Shown here: positions 1 to 8,042 of the stretch, one piece after another
How the letters are laid out: each line of letters opens with the position of its first letter
How positions within the stretch are numbered: the stretch's first letter is position 1
Assembly: GCF_000949255.1 (NCBI RefSeq)
Contig: NZ_JXUW01000022.1
Coordinates: 1-49,695 of the forward strand
Source: Ferrimicrobium acidiphilum DSM 19497
Lineage (GTDB): Bacteria > Actinomycetota > Acidimicrobiia > Acidimicrobiales > Acidimicrobiaceae
Direction of reading: 5' to 3'
DNA length: 49,695 nt
The notes under the pieces: model-generated
Told to the model about the DNA's origin: nothing
The model's database searches: none
The model's input: only the letters and a program-made list of their open reading frames with translations
Position numbers and translations under genes: made by a program

Positions 1-196
1 CTGAAGCGATTCCCCATCTTCTCCATGATGGCCGGAGAGGCAATTGGCATCTTTCGATGATCGCGCAGGAAGTAGACGACTGACCTGGCATTTGAAGCTT
101 GGGCACATAGACGTTCAAGTAGATCCGGTCGAGACACTCAAGATCGAGAATCACATGGCTATCGAGGAGATCGTTCACGTTTGCAACGTCGCCCAC
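1..196 (-). pseudogene. Broken 5' part of the unrecognised repeat-encoded gene
   Basis: Read on the minus strand from a GTG at 194-196, this is the same N-terminal sequence as the gene starting at 48709 (DLLDSHVILDLECLDRIYLN). A missing T near 80/81 turns the reading frame about 38 codons in, so this copy cannot make the intact protein. The rest lies beyond the left edge. The gene family is not one I recognise. The copy shows that the right-hand gene is multicopy in this genome. Confidence 0.8.
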
Positions 197-299
197 ACCC
201 CACCCCAAACGGTCGGTCAGGTTTTGTCCTGATACCGGTCATGATAGAGAACCTGCATCATTATCCACTCACTCGGCGGTCCGAGGTTTGCCTCATTAG
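1..299 (-). repeat. Inverted copy of the right-end repeat (left copy)
   Basis: These 299 bases are the reverse complement of 48605-48905, with only small differences. Two single-base deletions are visible in this copy, one at about 80/81 and one in a C run near 205. The match stops abruptly after CCTCATTAG, and the next bases belong to a decayed IS3-type orfB. This edge therefore looks like an insertion boundary. The other edge lies beyond the window. Confidence 0.93.
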
Positions 300-707
300 T
301 AACCAGAGCGTGAGACCTTGCACACTTCACAGAGCACAGATACTGCAGAATTCGGCCGCAGTCGTATCGATGAACTGATAGATCAGCTCTCGCCGCATCT
401 TCTTGACCCTGGAAGGTGCGAAAATCGTTTTAAGATTTCGCATCCCATACTGAGCTGTTCGTTCTCCTTGGGAAAGCCTACGGTTCTATGCAGCAAGATC
501 TGGAGTTACCCCCACATCCCGTCTCTCCTTGCGGGCCTTGTCAACTCAGTTCGACAGCGTCGCCTTCGAGATGCCAAGATCTTTGGCTACCTGCCTTAGC
601 GACGAGTTCCCACTCTCGAAAAGTCTGACTGCGTCTTTTTTGAATTCGTTGTCAAATTGTCGACGAGTCCTCTCTTTCCTAGTTTTCTGTCCTTCCGCTT
701 CTCCCAT
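300..707 (-). pseudogene. Decayed IS3-family transposase (orfA and start of orfB)
   Basis: From the ATG at 705-707 (minus) the frame reads an IS3-type orfA: RRQFDNEFKKDAVRLFESG, then LRQVAKDLGISKATLSN, a helix-turn-helix, with a stop at 546-548 where the family has Trp (TGG to TGA). Beyond it VDKARKERR and, in another frame, ENEQLSMGCEILKR continue the family pattern, so there are frameshifts as well. Next come an orfB-like start (MRRELIYQFIDTTAAEF) and, after another frame change, LCEVCKVSRSGY. It ends exactly at base 300, where the repeat begins. The element is dead and was split by that insertion. Confidence 0.8.
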
Positions 708-1020
708 ACCTATATTCTCCTTGCCTTAAGGGAGAACCGTGTCCCGTATCGTGAGTAGTTTCATGGTTGACTCATCACCTGGAGAGAGCATGTAAGACCG
801 GTAGCAATACTGGCCGTGCTCGGCGCGGCAAGAACAACTCTCGAAGGCGTGAGCAAGAAGTCCGAGACGAGAACCTTTTAAAGAGTGCATCATGATGAGT
901 GGGCTCACTATTGATCACTCAGATGCAACGGCATAGCGACTTAGCCTAGACCTTTCTGATATCTTGTAATCGTGCCCCGTTTCTTGCGTGCCAGCTGGGG
1001 TCATGTTTTGTAGGCTGAGA
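708..1020. other. Intergenic; possible IS3 left flank, no gene seen
   Basis: No convincing coding sequence. A short ORF on the minus strand (726-908) has no ribosome-binding site or recognisable motif. The first ~60 bases upstream of the orfA remnant probably hold the IS3 end, but I cannot place a terminal repeat with confidence. Confidence 0.4.
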
Positions 1021-2193
1021 TTATGCTCCAAGGTCGCGACCGGCTAGCTCGGCCCGGAGGGCTCTTCTGCCGATCCACATTGCAATTGCGCCAATGACTG
1101 CAAAGACCGCATTGACCTGCCAAGCGACAGCGAAGCTGTAGTGGTCAACTAGGACTCCGAATAGCGAGGGGCCCAGGAGCGAGCCGCAATATAGACCGGC
1201 CTGGGTAATGCCGGTTGCATGTGCAATAGAGCCTGGGTGTGTCTTTGTGATGGCAAAATTGAAGACCCCATTCCATCCCCATCCAGCTGCATAGGCTAAG
1301 ACTCCGGCAAAAACGACGAGTTCGGGATTGCCAAGCGATAGGAGAAGGTAGCCGACTGCGCCGATCATTAGCATCGCCGCAACGACGGTGAGGTGATTTC
1401 CACGTCTCCGGTCTGCAAAGAAACCGGACATAATGCGAGTTATAAATGAGCTTGCGCTTCCAATAGCCGCCAGATAACCTGCCGTGCCCGGAGAGAACCC
1501 ACTGTGAACGTTCGAACTAACGAGGAATGCTCCCATGGCATTCGCGGCTCCGGCTCCGAATGCCATCCCCATAGCGAGGATGATGAGCGGTCCCAGCACA
1601 ACCTTGGTTGCGGTTCGGTCTCCTTGCTCAGTGGAACCCTTGTTTGTGGTTGGAATCGCGACAAACGTAACTATACCGAAAATTGCGGCACCAAGATAAC
1701 CGTACCGCCAGCCGATGGTGAGCGCCACGAGAGGTACGGCTAGTCCAGCCAACAGCGTCGCTAGTGGCACCGCTGCCTGCTTGATGCCGAACGCGAGCCC
1801 CTGTCCTTTGAGTTTGATGCGCCCAACCAGAAATTGATTTACTGTTGGTTGCATCACACCATTCGCAGCTCCAGCGAGGATGAGTGACACGAGAATACTA
1901 AGAAACGTGCTATCTAGGAGTGCAATGGTGAGCAGGCTGAGCACGGTGGAGGCTACTGCTATGCGCATTAGCCTCTCCACACCCAGCAGCTTGACCCGGG
2001 GTCCTATGAGCAAAGAAAAGGGGATTGCGGCAGCGAAAAACGTGGAGACGAGGAGCCCCAACTGGGTGGTGGTGAGATCGAGATGGTGCCGAATCACCAC
2101 TGCAAGCGCGCCTGTGAGGAATGCTGGGAGCGTGGTGGTTGTAGCAGAGGCGATTGAAACTACGAGTGTGACAGTGCGCGATTCTCGATTCAT
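1021..2193 (-). CDS. MFS transporter
   Basis: A 390-residue integral membrane protein with about 12 hydrophobic helices and the Gly/Ala-rich pattern of the major facilitator superfamily. The intracellular loop between the N-terminal helices carries GPRVKLLGVERLMR in place of the usual G-x-x-x-D-R-x-G-R-R, and the second half has SGFFADRRRGNH, a clear version of that motif. I start at the ATG at 2191-2193 (MNRESRTVTLVV), because the upstream extension to 2352 is polar and not transporter-like. The gene stands alone, with no neighbour naming a substrate. The fold is clear, the substrate is unknown. Confidence 0.85.
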   Translation of the reverse strand: MNRESRTVTLVVSIASATTTTLPAFLTGALAVVIRHHLDLTTTQLGLLVSTFFAAAIPFSLLIGPRVKLLGVERLMRIAVASTVLSLLTIALLDSTFLSILVSLILAGAANGVMQPTVNQFLVGRIKLKGQGLAFGIKQAAVPLATLLAGLAVPLVALTIGWRYGYLGAAIFGIVTFVAIPTTNKGSTEQGDRTATKVVLGPLIILAMGMAFGAGAANAMGAFLVSSNVHSGFSPGTAGYLAAIGSASSFITRIMSGFFADRRRGNHLTVVAAMLMIGAVGYLLLSLGNPELVVFAGVLAYAAGWGWNGVFNFAITKTHPGSIAHATGITQAGLYCGSLLGPSLFGVLVDHYSFAVAWQVNAVFAVIGAIAMWIGRRALRAELAGRDLGA

Positions 2194-2833
2194 AGGATGT
2201 GACCAGTCTAAACACCAAAAGTACAGGAGCTTTGCCCATGTCGTTCTTCTAATGCATCGAGCAGCAAAGTCGGCTGTTGCGCACATGGCGCGGTCCAATA
2301 GCTCGGGCGGCAGAGGCGATGTTTCATCGAGTCGCGTTAGTGAGCTTCTCACAAGTCGACCATAAGTCGCATGTGTTCGGTACTAGCCGAGCAGGATACT
2401 GGTTTTAGATGACAAGTTGCCCTAGCCATCGGGTGGCAACTATTCTGCCAGCGCAGTCATCACTCGTTCTCCAACTGCCGACCCTGGGAACTACTGGACG
2501 ACACCTTGAGACCTGTAAATTCCCGAATTTCATGCATGCAATCTGCACTGCGGTGTTGAACACTGTTCTTCGTTCCTACGGGGCCAAGTAGTGCCAAGCT
2601 TGGAGTACCGCACGCAGTAATCGTGTGCTGGGATCAACTCTGTTGTAGTTGATTAGGCGTGGTCTCTGGGTATGCAAGCTTTGCGATCTATAGGTTGTGG
2701 GAGCTCAGCGTCGAGGCGATGGCATGTGTGATGGTTCGAGGCCGCTGATCGTAATTTGTTGGATAATGGTTTGCTGACAACGGGTGAATCGAGACGAGCC
2801 GGTTACTGTTTGCGGTTCGGATAACTTGGATCG
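2194..2833. other. Intergenic region with a 7-bp-stem hairpin
   Basis: No gene is supported. The hairpin AGTTGCC (2415-2421) with GGCAACT (2435-2441) is the only clear structure. It lies upstream of the MFS gene and well before the gene at 2834, so it could be a fossil terminator. The rest shows neither motifs nor convincing start sites. Confidence 0.45.
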
Positions 2834-3850
2834 ATGAGGCATCATCGGATTAGACCGGGTGCACGGATTCACAAGAACAGTCTCGGGGTGTTGGCCACTG
2901 TGCTGCTCTTAGTTTGGCCCCGAACCGTAACCGGTGCTCCCGTAGCGGATGTAGTGAATACGTATCCGTGGGCAGCTTTCGCAAACCATGGCTTTATGCG
3001 CCCATCGTCACGACTCGGCTCCTACGAGCAGCTTTGGTATGCGCCGATTACTCTCAGTCCCATGGCCGCTGGAGCCCAGTCGGTACCATGGGTTCCAAAG
3101 GGTGACGAAGGCATCGGAGGGGCCGCACTCTTTACGACTACGATAGTGCCTCAAGCCGGAGCCCAACCAGTGGCGGTCGCGTGGATGAATCAGCAACAGG
3201 CAAGCACGCAGATCTACGCAGGCACCACCCAGCCTGGTGGCTCATGGCCATACCAAGCGCCGATACCCTCCTCGCGGTTCCCGACTCTGTTGGCCGCATT
3301 CGAAGGGGGTTTTCAGTTCAGCGCTACTTCAGGAGGTTTCTATCAGGCTGGACGCTATGGCTCTCCTCTCCATAACGGAGACGCCTCATTGGTTGAGTAT
3401 GACAATGGGACGGTCAACATCGGTGCGTGGGGTAGTGAGGTGTCTATGACGTCATCGGTGCAGTCGGTCCGACAGAATCTCACACTCCTGGTCGATCATG
3501 GGGAGGTGACGCCGCAGGCGAGTATTGCTCCCCTTGTCACATGGGGTTACTCGCTTGGAAACTTGGTTAGCACTTGGCGTAGTGGCGTTGGAGTAACTGC
3601 AAATCACAACCTTGTCTGGGTAGGTGGACCTGGACTCTCCCCTGCAGAACTCGGAGCAGTTCTAGTCCACGCTGGAGCGATTGAAGGTATGCAGCTTGAT
3701 ATAAACCCAGATTGGGTTAATTTCGCAACCTACACCGATACCACCCCTAGTGGCATCGTTGGCACCAACCTCCTCTCCTCGATGATCTTTCCGCCGGTAC
3801 ATTACCTTGGCCCTTTCTGGCGTGACTTCGTGGCTGTCTTTTTGCGATAG
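2834..3850 (+). CDS. Exported phosphodiester-glycosidase-like protein (NAGPA/DUF2233 type)
   Basis: A 338-residue protein with an N-terminal signal segment (about residues 16-35, LGVLATVLLLVWP then TVTGAPVAD). The rest resembles the phosphodiester glycosidase (NAGPA) domain: GGFQFSATSGGFYQAGR, then DNGTVNIGAWGSEV, RQNLTLLVDHGEVTP, and near the C terminus GAIEGMQLDINPDWVNF, which has the 'Gly-a-x-x-Gly-hydrophobic-x-hydrophobic-Asp' pattern of that family. It is probably secreted and may act on cell-wall or exopolymer phosphodiester sugars. No neighbouring polymer genes support a substrate. The ATG follows CTTGGATCG with no strong Shine-Dalgarno sequence, so the start could be slightly different. 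Confidence 0.7.
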   Translation: MRHHRIRPGARIHKNSLGVLATVLLLVWPRTVTGAPVADVVNTYPWAAFANHGFMRPSSRLGSYEQLWYAPITLSPMAAGAQSVPWVPKGDEGIGGAALFTTTIVPQAGAQPVAVAWMNQQQASTQIYAGTTQPGGSWPYQAPIPSSRFPTLLAAFEGGFQFSATSGGFYQAGRYGSPLHNGDASLVEYDNGTVNIGAWGSEVSMTSSVQSVRQNLTLLVDHGEVTPQASIAPLVTWGYSLGNLVSTWRSGVGVTANHNLVWVGGPGLSPAELGAVLVHAGAIEGMQLDINPDWVNFATYTDTTPSGIVGTNLLSSMIFPPVHYLGPFWRDFVAVFLR

Positions 3851-4002
3851 GACCGGACGCTCGAGCGCGGTACTTCATAGCAGCACGCCAACGCTATAGG
3901 TCAATTGTCTTCACCAGACAGCGCGTCGGAGCGAGAACGCGTCAATATGTGGCTGTCTTGGCATATCGGTAGCTTCATTTTGGAGCAGGAATCCACTGAT
4001 TA

Positions 4003-4020
4003 TTGCGGCACAATGTGCAA
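4003..4020. promoter_or_regulatory. Candidate TetR operator
   Basis: GCACAATGTGC at 4008-4018 is a perfect palindrome with a one-base centre, flanked by TTGC (4003-4006) and GCAA (4017-4020). A further TGCAT follows. It lies about 25 bases upstream of the TetR gene, where an autoregulatory site would be expected. Function is inferred. Confidence 0.5.
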
Positions 4021-4040
4021 AAGTGCATAGAGTGTAAGGA

Positions 4041-4661
4041 ATGGATAAGATTACGATGAGACCATCGCTTCGAGAACGTAAGAAGCAAGCCACCCGCAAG
4101 ACGTTTCGGAGGTCGGCTGTCTCACTGGTTACTCAGCATGGGTTGGGCGCAGTAACGGTCGAAGCTATTGCGGCAAATGCCGATCTGTCGCCGCGTACCT
4201 TCTTCAACTATTTTTCGTCTAAAGAGGATGCTCTCTGCGGTCTGGATCCGAACTTGGTGAGAGATATGCTCGCGGCGCTTGTTGCTCGGCCTTTAACAGA
4301 GACGCCAGCAGAGGCACTTCGCGCGATGTTGATAGATGTGTTGGCCGGGCTTGATGAAGATCATGCGGAACTGCTCGATCGTCTACGGATTATTCGCTCG
4401 AATCCTACACTTCTCGTTCGCCACGTCGCTAGCTGGGCAGAGGTAGAGCGCCAACTCGTCGTTCCATTGTCCGAGCGTGGTGGAGGTTCGATGTCGGGGT
4501 GGTACGCGCCGCTCGTGGTGGCTACCACGCTGGTCGCTGCCCGGTTGGCAATGATGTCGTGGAGTGAGCACGAGGGGAGTATCTCTCTTGTTGAGGAGCT
4601 TGCATCGCATCTGGATGTGCTGGCGGCTGGGTTGAAACAACCAGGCGAGGAGTGGAGATGA
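4041..4661 (+). CDS. TetR-family transcriptional regulator
   Basis: A 206-residue repressor. The N-terminal helix-turn-helix is textbook TetR: TRKTFRRSAVSLVTQHGLGAV, then EAIAANADLSPRTFFNYF and SSKEDAL (roughly residues 18-70). The helical C-terminal part is the ligand-binding domain. The stop overlaps the start of the exporter gene (ATGA at 4658-4661), so the two are co-transcribed and probably translationally coupled. The regulator most likely controls its own operon through the palindrome upstream. AAGGA sits directly against the ATG at 4041, so the ATG at 4056 is an alternative start. Confidence 0.92.
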   Translation: MDKITMRPSLRERKKQATRKTFRRSAVSLVTQHGLGAVTVEAIAANADLSPRTFFNYFSSKEDALCGLDPNLVRDMLAALVARPLTETPAEALRAMLIDVLAGLDEDHAELLDRLRIIRSNPTLLVRHVASWAEVERQLVVPLSERGGGSMSGWYAPLVVATTLVAARLAMMSWSEHEGSISLVEELASHLDVLAAGLKQPGEEWR

Positions 4662-6460
4662 GTGGTGCAACGGCTCTGCTAACACACGGGAGTGGTGAAT
4701 CGCCAAAGGACAACATAGATCCATACAAAGGTAAATGGTCTACGTTGTCGAATACCACTCTTGGCATGTTGATGGCCTCTATAGATGCGTCGATCGTGCT
4801 GATCGCCTTGCCGGACATATTCCGTGGGATTCATTTAAATCCATTGACGCCAGGCAATACTAGCTACTTTCTTTGGCTCTTGATGGGCTATATGCTTGTG
4901 ACTGCAGTCCTAGTCGTTAGCTTTGGACGTCTTGGTGATATTTTCGGGCGAGTCCGTATGTACAACACCGGCTTTGCTATCTTTACCGTATTCTCGATCA
5001 TGCTCTCGGTTACGTGGATGCATGGCCCTGATGCTGCCTTATACATGATCGTTATGCGGGTATTCCAAGGTGTGGGTGGAGCCTTCATCATGGCAAATTC
5101 GATGGCGATCTTGACGGATGCGTTCCCACCAAAGCAACGAGGTCTGGCGCTTGGTACCAACATGGTTGCCTTTACCGGTGGAACCTTCATTGGACTCATC
5201 CTCGGAGGAGTGCTGGGCCCTATCGATTGGAGACTTGTCTTCCTTGTCTCGGTTCCGGTTGGGATCATAGGGACGATTTGGGGTGTCATTAACCTCAAAG
5301 ACAAGGGAGTGAGAGTTCGCTCCAAGATCGACTGGCTGGGCAACGCGACTTTTGCGATTGGGCTGGTGGCGTTGCTAGTCGGCATCGTTTACGGTATCGA
5401 ACCTTATGGGAGTCATGCCATGGGTTGGTCGAACCCACGAGTGCTGACAGCGCTCATCGGTGGCGTCTTGGTACTTGCTCTTTTCGTCTGGATAGAGACC
5501 AAGGTGAAGTCGCCGATGTTTCGCATACCGCTGTTTCGTATTCGTTCCTTTGCTGCTGCTAACGTTGCTGGCTTTCTTGCCTCATTAGGACGAGGTGGCT
5601 TGATGTTTATTCTGATCATCTGGTTGCAGGGCATCTGGCTGCCCGAACATGGCTACAGCTTTGTTCAAACTCCGTTGTGGGCAGGTATCTTTATGCTGCC
5701 GCTTACGGCTGGTTTCCTGCTTGCTGGGCCAATATCAGGTTTCCTGTCAGATCGATATGGTCCTCGCCCGTTTGCTGTCGCAGGGATGCTAGTAGCGGCT
5801 CTTAGCTTTGCTCTGTTGGAGGTCTTGCCTATCGACTTCTCGTATGTATGGTTCGGTCTGTTGCTCCTCGCCGTAGGGCTATCAATGGGGCTGTTCACCT
5901 CTCCTAACAGAGCAGCGGTAATGAACTCGCTTCCACCAAACCAGCGAGGGCAGGGTGCAGGAATGGCCACCACTTCGATGAATGCCGCCATGGTGCTTTC
6001 CATCGGTATTTTCTTTACTCTGATCATCGTTGGCCTAGCGAGTCATCTACCGGCATCTCTCTATCACGGCCTGATTGCCCATGGAGTTCCCTCTGCTTCA
6101 GCTCACAAGGTGGCCAATCTACCGCCGACCTCCTCTGTGTTCGCAGCGTTTTTGGGATATAATCCGATCCAGAGTCTGTTGGGTCCGAGTGGCGTACTGG
6201 CGAAGTTGCCACACGCACAGTCGGTTTATCTAACGGGACGCTCCTTCTTTCCGAGTCTTATCGCGGCCCCCTTCAGTCACGGACTCCACGTAGCGTTAGA
6301 TTTCGCGGTGGCGGCTTGTTTGGTGGCGGCGGGTGCATCTGCGCTAATGGGGCGCCAATACTTCGATCAGGCTCCTATTGATACCGCAGTTCTGGACGAC
6401 TTGACCACGGCTTCTTCGGATGAAACCAAAGCTAGCGATCCTATCCGACTGGAGACTTGA
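4658..6460 (+). CDS. DHA2-type MFS drug exporter (EmrB/QacA-like, 14 helices)
   Basis: A 600-residue multidrug antiporter of the 14-helix DHA2 class. Family marks are LMASIDASIVLIALPDI in the first helix (the 'D-x-T/S-hydrophobic-x-x-x-A-L-P' signature), GRLGDIFGRVRM for motif A, and GGAFIMANSMAIL then GTFIGLILGGVLG for the antiporter motif C region. I chose the ATG at 4658 because GAGGAG lies five to six bases upstream and the ATGA overlap with the TetR stop is typical. The GTG at 4652 is an alternative. A TetR regulator plus DHA2 pump is a common inducible efflux cassette. The drug is unknown. Confidence 0.93.
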   Translation: MSGATALLTHGSGESPKDNIDPYKGKWSTLSNTTLGMLMASIDASIVLIALPDIFRGIHLNPLTPGNTSYFLWLLMGYMLVTAVLVVSFGRLGDIFGRVRMYNTGFAIFTVFSIMLSVTWMHGPDAALYMIVMRVFQGVGGAFIMANSMAILTDAFPPKQRGLALGTNMVAFTGGTFIGLILGGVLGPIDWRLVFLVSVPVGIIGTIWGVINLKDKGVRVRSKIDWLGNATFAIGLVALLVGIVYGIEPYGSHAMGWSNPRVLTALIGGVLVLALFVWIETKVKSPMFRIPLFRIRSFAAANVAGFLASLGRGGLMFILIIWLQGIWLPEHGYSFVQTPLWAGIFMLPLTAGFLLAGPISGFLSDRYGPRPFAVAGMLVAALSFALLEVLPIDFSYVWFGLLLLAVGLSMGLFTSPNRAAVMNSLPPNQRGQGAGMATTSMNAAMVLSIGIFFTLIIVGLASHLPASLYHGLIAHGVPSASAHKVANLPPTSSVFAAFLGYNPIQSLLGPSGVLAKLPHAQSVYLTGRSFFPSLIAAPFSHGLHVALDFAVAACLVAAGASALMGRQYFDQAPIDTAVLDDLTTASSDETKASDPIRLET

Positions 6461-6946
6461 CTGCGGATGATGGTCGTCACTGCGACAGCTAGTCAATGGA
6501 TATGCTTCTGCGGGAGATTGCAGGTGGTAACACAGCCTGCCGAACCGTGTGTCGATTGAGATCCGCAATCTGTGTGCATAGATGCACCCTTGGTAGGAGC
6601 TTCGCTGGATATTGCGAGGCGTCGATTTACCTCGACTGTGTCTGACATCGTTTCTTCGACATGGCGCCCTAGCCGGATGACCTGGAGGTAACTACTAGAT
6701 CGACCTCTATCGTTATTGACCGATATTCTAGAAAAAGTCATGTACCTATCTCGTGGATAGGCGTCTCTGTCGGCTCTATAGATGATTTTGTCACAGAGAC
6801 TTCGGCGCTAACTTCGTGCATGAATAGCTGGGATTTCTTGCCTGCTGGCACACCTGTGCTGCAACCACCGTAACGCGAAGTGCTTGGGGTATACTCCAGG
6901 AGGTATGCGATATGCTGAGGTTGGACCAGGCGAGCGGAGCTCGCGA
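6461..6946. other. Intergenic region before the ArsR-rhodanese gene
   Basis: No gene is supported on either strand. There is a small hairpin (CCTATC...GATAGG around 6745-6760) and a TATACT box at 6890-6895 that could be the -10 element for the downstream regulator. Confidence 0.4.
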
Positions 6947-7645
6947 GTGGCAAAAACCAAACTTTTTGATGCCTTGGGTGAGATCGCTAAGGCGTTGTCG
7001 ACCGGACGGCGAGTAGAAATTATTGATCTATTGGCCCAAGGAGAGCGCTCAGTGTATGAGGTCGCAGCGGAAATCGACCAGAGTCTTGCCAATACATCCC
7101 ACCACCTCCGATCGTTAGCCAACGCCGGACTTGTTCGCTCGCGCAGAGATGGTACCCACATTTACTATCGTTTGGCGGGTATTGAGGTGGAGGTGTTGTG
7201 GTCGGCTTTGCGTTCCACAGCCGAGTCGGAGCGCGCTGATTTTCCCCAGCTCGTCACCGCCTACGTGGGACCTGCCGGGCAGTATCCGATCGTCGATCAC
7301 TCGGAGCTGCTTGGTCGACTCAAAGATGGATCAGTTACCCTCTTGGATGTTCGACCAGAGGCTGAATATCGGGCTGGACATATTTCTGGAGCGCGTTCGC
7401 TTCCGTATCGTGAGGTGGAGGCCAGACTAGCTAGCCTTCCAACCAAAGGCGAGATCATAGCCTATTGTCGAGGGCCGTATTGTGTTTTCGCACCCCAAGT
7501 GGTTCGCTTTCTTCGAAGCAAGGGAATAGCCGCGAGTCGGCTAAAGGGAGGATTTCCTGAGTGGCGTTTGGCGGGACTCCCTGTCACAGTCGGCTCAGAC
7601 GTTGGCCTGATTCCAGCCGAGGATAGTTCTATCCGCGACCGCTGA
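6947..7645 (+). CDS. ArsR-type HTH fused to a rhodanese domain
   Basis: About 232 residues. Residues ~5-95 are a winged helix of the ArsR family (ALSTGRRVEIIDLLAQGERS, then LANTSHHLRSLANAGLVRSR and IYYRL). Residues ~110-225 are a rhodanese domain (VTLLDVRPEAEYRAGHISGA, active loop YCRGPYCVFA, closing LKGGFPEWRLAGLPV). The only two cysteines are in the CRGPYC loop, so sulfur sensing, if any, must use the rhodanese part. The GTG at 6947 begins the conserved fold; an ATG at 6905 after CCAGGAGG and a TTG at 6884 are alternatives. The likely target is the operon 80 bases downstream, which has an ArsR-like operator. Confidence 0.88.
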   Translation: MAKTKLFDALGEIAKALSTGRRVEIIDLLAQGERSVYEVAAEIDQSLANTSHHLRSLANAGLVRSRRDGTHIYYRLAGIEVEVLWSALRSTAESERADFPQLVTAYVGPAGQYPIVDHSELLGRLKDGSVTLLDVRPEAEYRAGHISGARSLPYREVEARLASLPTKGEIIAYCRGPYCVFAPQVVRFLRSKGIAASRLKGGFPEWRLAGLPVTVGSDVGLIPAEDSSIRDR

Positions 7646-7686
7646 CTCGTAGCGTTGGTTTGTGTGGTTAAGTCGTAGCCCAGCTC

Positions 7687-7712
7687 TATACTCAAATATA
7701 CAATTGAATATT
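7687..7712 (+). promoter_or_regulatory. Promoter -10 and ArsR-like palindromic operator
   Basis: TATACT at 7687-7692 is followed by AATATACAATTGAATATT at 7695-7712, an 18-base inverted repeat with 16 matching positions. The palindrome would cover the transcription start and lies ten bases before the first codon of the next gene. AT-rich interrupted palindromes of this kind are the usual ArsR-family sites. The ArsR-rhodanese regulator next door is the obvious candidate ligand-controlled repressor (inference). Confidence 0.68.
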
Positions 7713-7721
7713 GGAGGATCT

Positions 7722-8042
7722 ATGACGATTGCGTCCTACTCGCCCAGCAATGCAGTCAAGGGTGCTAGCGTACCAATCTCTTGGCCAACGCAAGACCCGG
7801 ATTGGCAGATGTTGGTTTTCGGCGTTCGTGTTGGTGCTAGTGATTATCTCGATAGATCATCCTCTACTACGACTCCAGCCCGATCTGCACCCGCGATCGA
7901 ACTTGGGCCAACGGAACGAGCGATAGCGGCTCGATCTCCGCTGTTCAACACAGAGCTGCTCCAGCACTATGGTTGCTTTGAGGCCAAGGTTGTCTTTGAT
8001 TGCTTGCGTGCCAAGCCTGGTCGGCTGCTGGTATCACCGTGA
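7722..8042 (+). CDS. Small protein of unknown function, coupled to MFS gene
   Basis: A 106-residue soluble protein that I do not recognise (MTIASYSPSNAVKGASVPIS...). It starts at an ATG with TGGAGG five bases upstream, directly behind the palindromic operator, and its stop overlaps the GTG of the MFS gene (GTGA). These two facts argue for a real gene rather than a chance frame. It has two cysteines near the C terminus (YGCFEAK, FDCLRAK) and no membrane segment. It may work with the transporter or the sulfur-responsive regulator, but no function can be assigned. Confidence 0.6.
   Translation: MTIASYSPSNAVKGASVPISWPTQDPDWQMLVFGVRVGASDYLDRSSSTTTPARSAPAIELGPTERAIAARSPLFNTELLQHYGCFEAKVVFDCLRAKPGRLLVSP

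Noticed and set aside
1880-2365. Long plus-strand ORF (161 codons)
   Set aside because: It lies antisense to the MFS gene and its upstream region, is Ser/Arg/Thr-rich without motifs, and the MFS frame on the other strand is clearly the real one.
4383-4818. Minus-strand ORFs inside the TetR and exporter genes
   Set aside because: They are shadows of the strongly supported plus-strand genes.
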